From Candidatus Bathyarchaeota archaeon (lineage in GTDB: Archaea > Thermoproteota > Bathyarchaeia > 40CM-2-53-6), in assembly GCA_005884605.1 (NCBI GenBank), contig VBBE01000160.1, positions 1 through 6,192 of the forward strand: a stretch of DNA of 6,192 nucleotides, read 5' to 3'. The number at the start of each line of letters is the position of its first letter. The stretch's first letter is position 1. Both the position numbers and the translations under genes were made by a program. Below the pieces are notes generated by a model. The model was given only the letters and a program-made list of their open reading frames with translations, had not been told where the DNA came from and did no database searches. Positions 5,844 to 6,192 of this stretch are shown piece by piece.

Positions 5844-6107
5844 CTATCCTCGGCCAGCCTTCGCCAGAATTTCCTCTCTTATCTGACTGGGAGACTTTCC
5901 TTGGGTCCAGATTCCGAGCTTGCGGGCTGTTTCTGAAAGAAATTCGTCAGCCTCACCAACCACTATGTTGTCTTGCTTACCCTTCCTGAACTCGGCGACC
6001 ACTTGTCCGAAGGACCGAGCAAGATCCGTAACCGCTCTTGGTCTGAGAAGGAATACTAGCAGAATAATTGCGCCGACTACTATCCACTCGAAGCCGGCGA
6101 TCGCCAT
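5844..6107 (-). CDS. tatA: Twin-arginine translocase subunit TatA
   Basis: TatA forms the pore or membrane-weakening assembly of the Tat system. The 87-residue protein has a short N-terminal membrane helix (about 8-21) preceded by the conserved acidic residue E7, then a hinge and an amphipathic helix, R24 to about G43, with D28-L-A-R-S-F-G-Q-V-V-A-E-F-R-K-G43, very close to the TatA consensus. The Phe-Gly pair that normally marks the hinge aligns with L21-R22, an unusual replacement. The C-terminal part has a second conserved block, L64-G-I-W-T-Q-G-K71 then I76 and E79-I80, shared with the neighbouring tatA-like tail. The ATG is preceded by AGGGG at a 7-base distance, overlapping the stop of the upstream gene, which favours translational coupling. 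TatA rather than TatB is preferred because archaea generally lack TatB. Confidence 0.92.
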   Translation of the reverse strand: MAIAGFEWIVVGAIILLVFLLRPRAVTDLARSFGQVVAEFRKGKQDNIVVGEADEFLSETARKLGIWTQGKSPSQIREEILAKAGRG

Positions 6108-6117
6108 CTAACGGCCC

Positions 6118-6192
6118 CTACTTGTTCTGGGCGGCCTTGACTATTGCGTCTGATATTTCTTGACGCGTTTTTCCTTGTGTGTTAATGTTGAG
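6118..6192 (-). CDS. C-terminal end of a second TatA-like protein (partial)
   Basis: Only the last 24 residues and a TAG stop are in the window; the rest lies beyond its right edge. The fragment begins LNINTQGKTRQEISDAI and aligns without gaps to the C-terminus of the adjacent TatA (LGIWTQGKSPSQIREEI), sharing L, I, TQGK and the final I residues. This implies a tandem duplicate of tatA, 10 bases upstream of the complete copy and in the same operon. Its membrane helix cannot be seen, so whether it is a working TatA, or a TatB-like variant, is unknown. Confidence 0.72.
   Translation of the reverse strand, partial: LNINTQGKTRQEISDAIVKAAQNK

Overview
The window looks archaeal, most likely from a mesophilic or moderately thermophilic member of the TACK group (Thermoproteota). 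The evidence is a short archaeal-type adenylosuccinate synthetase, a winged-helix regulator paired with a three-helix membrane protein in a style common in archaea, TatA and TatC of archaeal type, several UUG starts, and TATA-like boxes that in one case place transcription at the start codon. The lineage is inferred from protein character only; no rRNA or other phylogenetic marker is present.

Layout. Bases 1-701 (+) hold a promoter with a duplicated 12-base element and an ECF transporter S component resembling the riboflavin type. It converges, with 7 bases between stop codons, on purA (709-1782, -). Bases 1783-2005 have no gene; they hold the purA upstream region and a hairpin/T-tract terminator for the next unit. 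Bases 2006-4649 (-) form a tight four-gene unit, read in this order: winged-helix regulator, small membrane protein, small protein with a twin-arginine (Tat) signal, DUF4331 protein. Bases 4650-4943 have no gene; they hold the regulator promoter flanked by inverted repeats, and a cluster of three hairpins. Bases 4944-6192 (-) carry the Tat translocase operon: the tail of one tatA-like gene, a complete tatA and tatC, spaced by 9-10 bases.

How the genes may work together. TatA and TatC move folded proteins across the cytoplasmic membrane. The next unit encodes a clear Tat signal sequence directly before a DUF4331 protein that lacks a signal of its own. The two reading frames are in phase and separated only by one TAG codon and one further codon before a UUG start. 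The DUF4331 protein may be exported with its Tat-signal partner, be made as a readthrough fusion, or have been cut off from its signal by a point mutation. This junction beside a Tat operon is the most interesting part of the window. purA (purine synthesis) and the vitamin-type transporter appear functionally unrelated.
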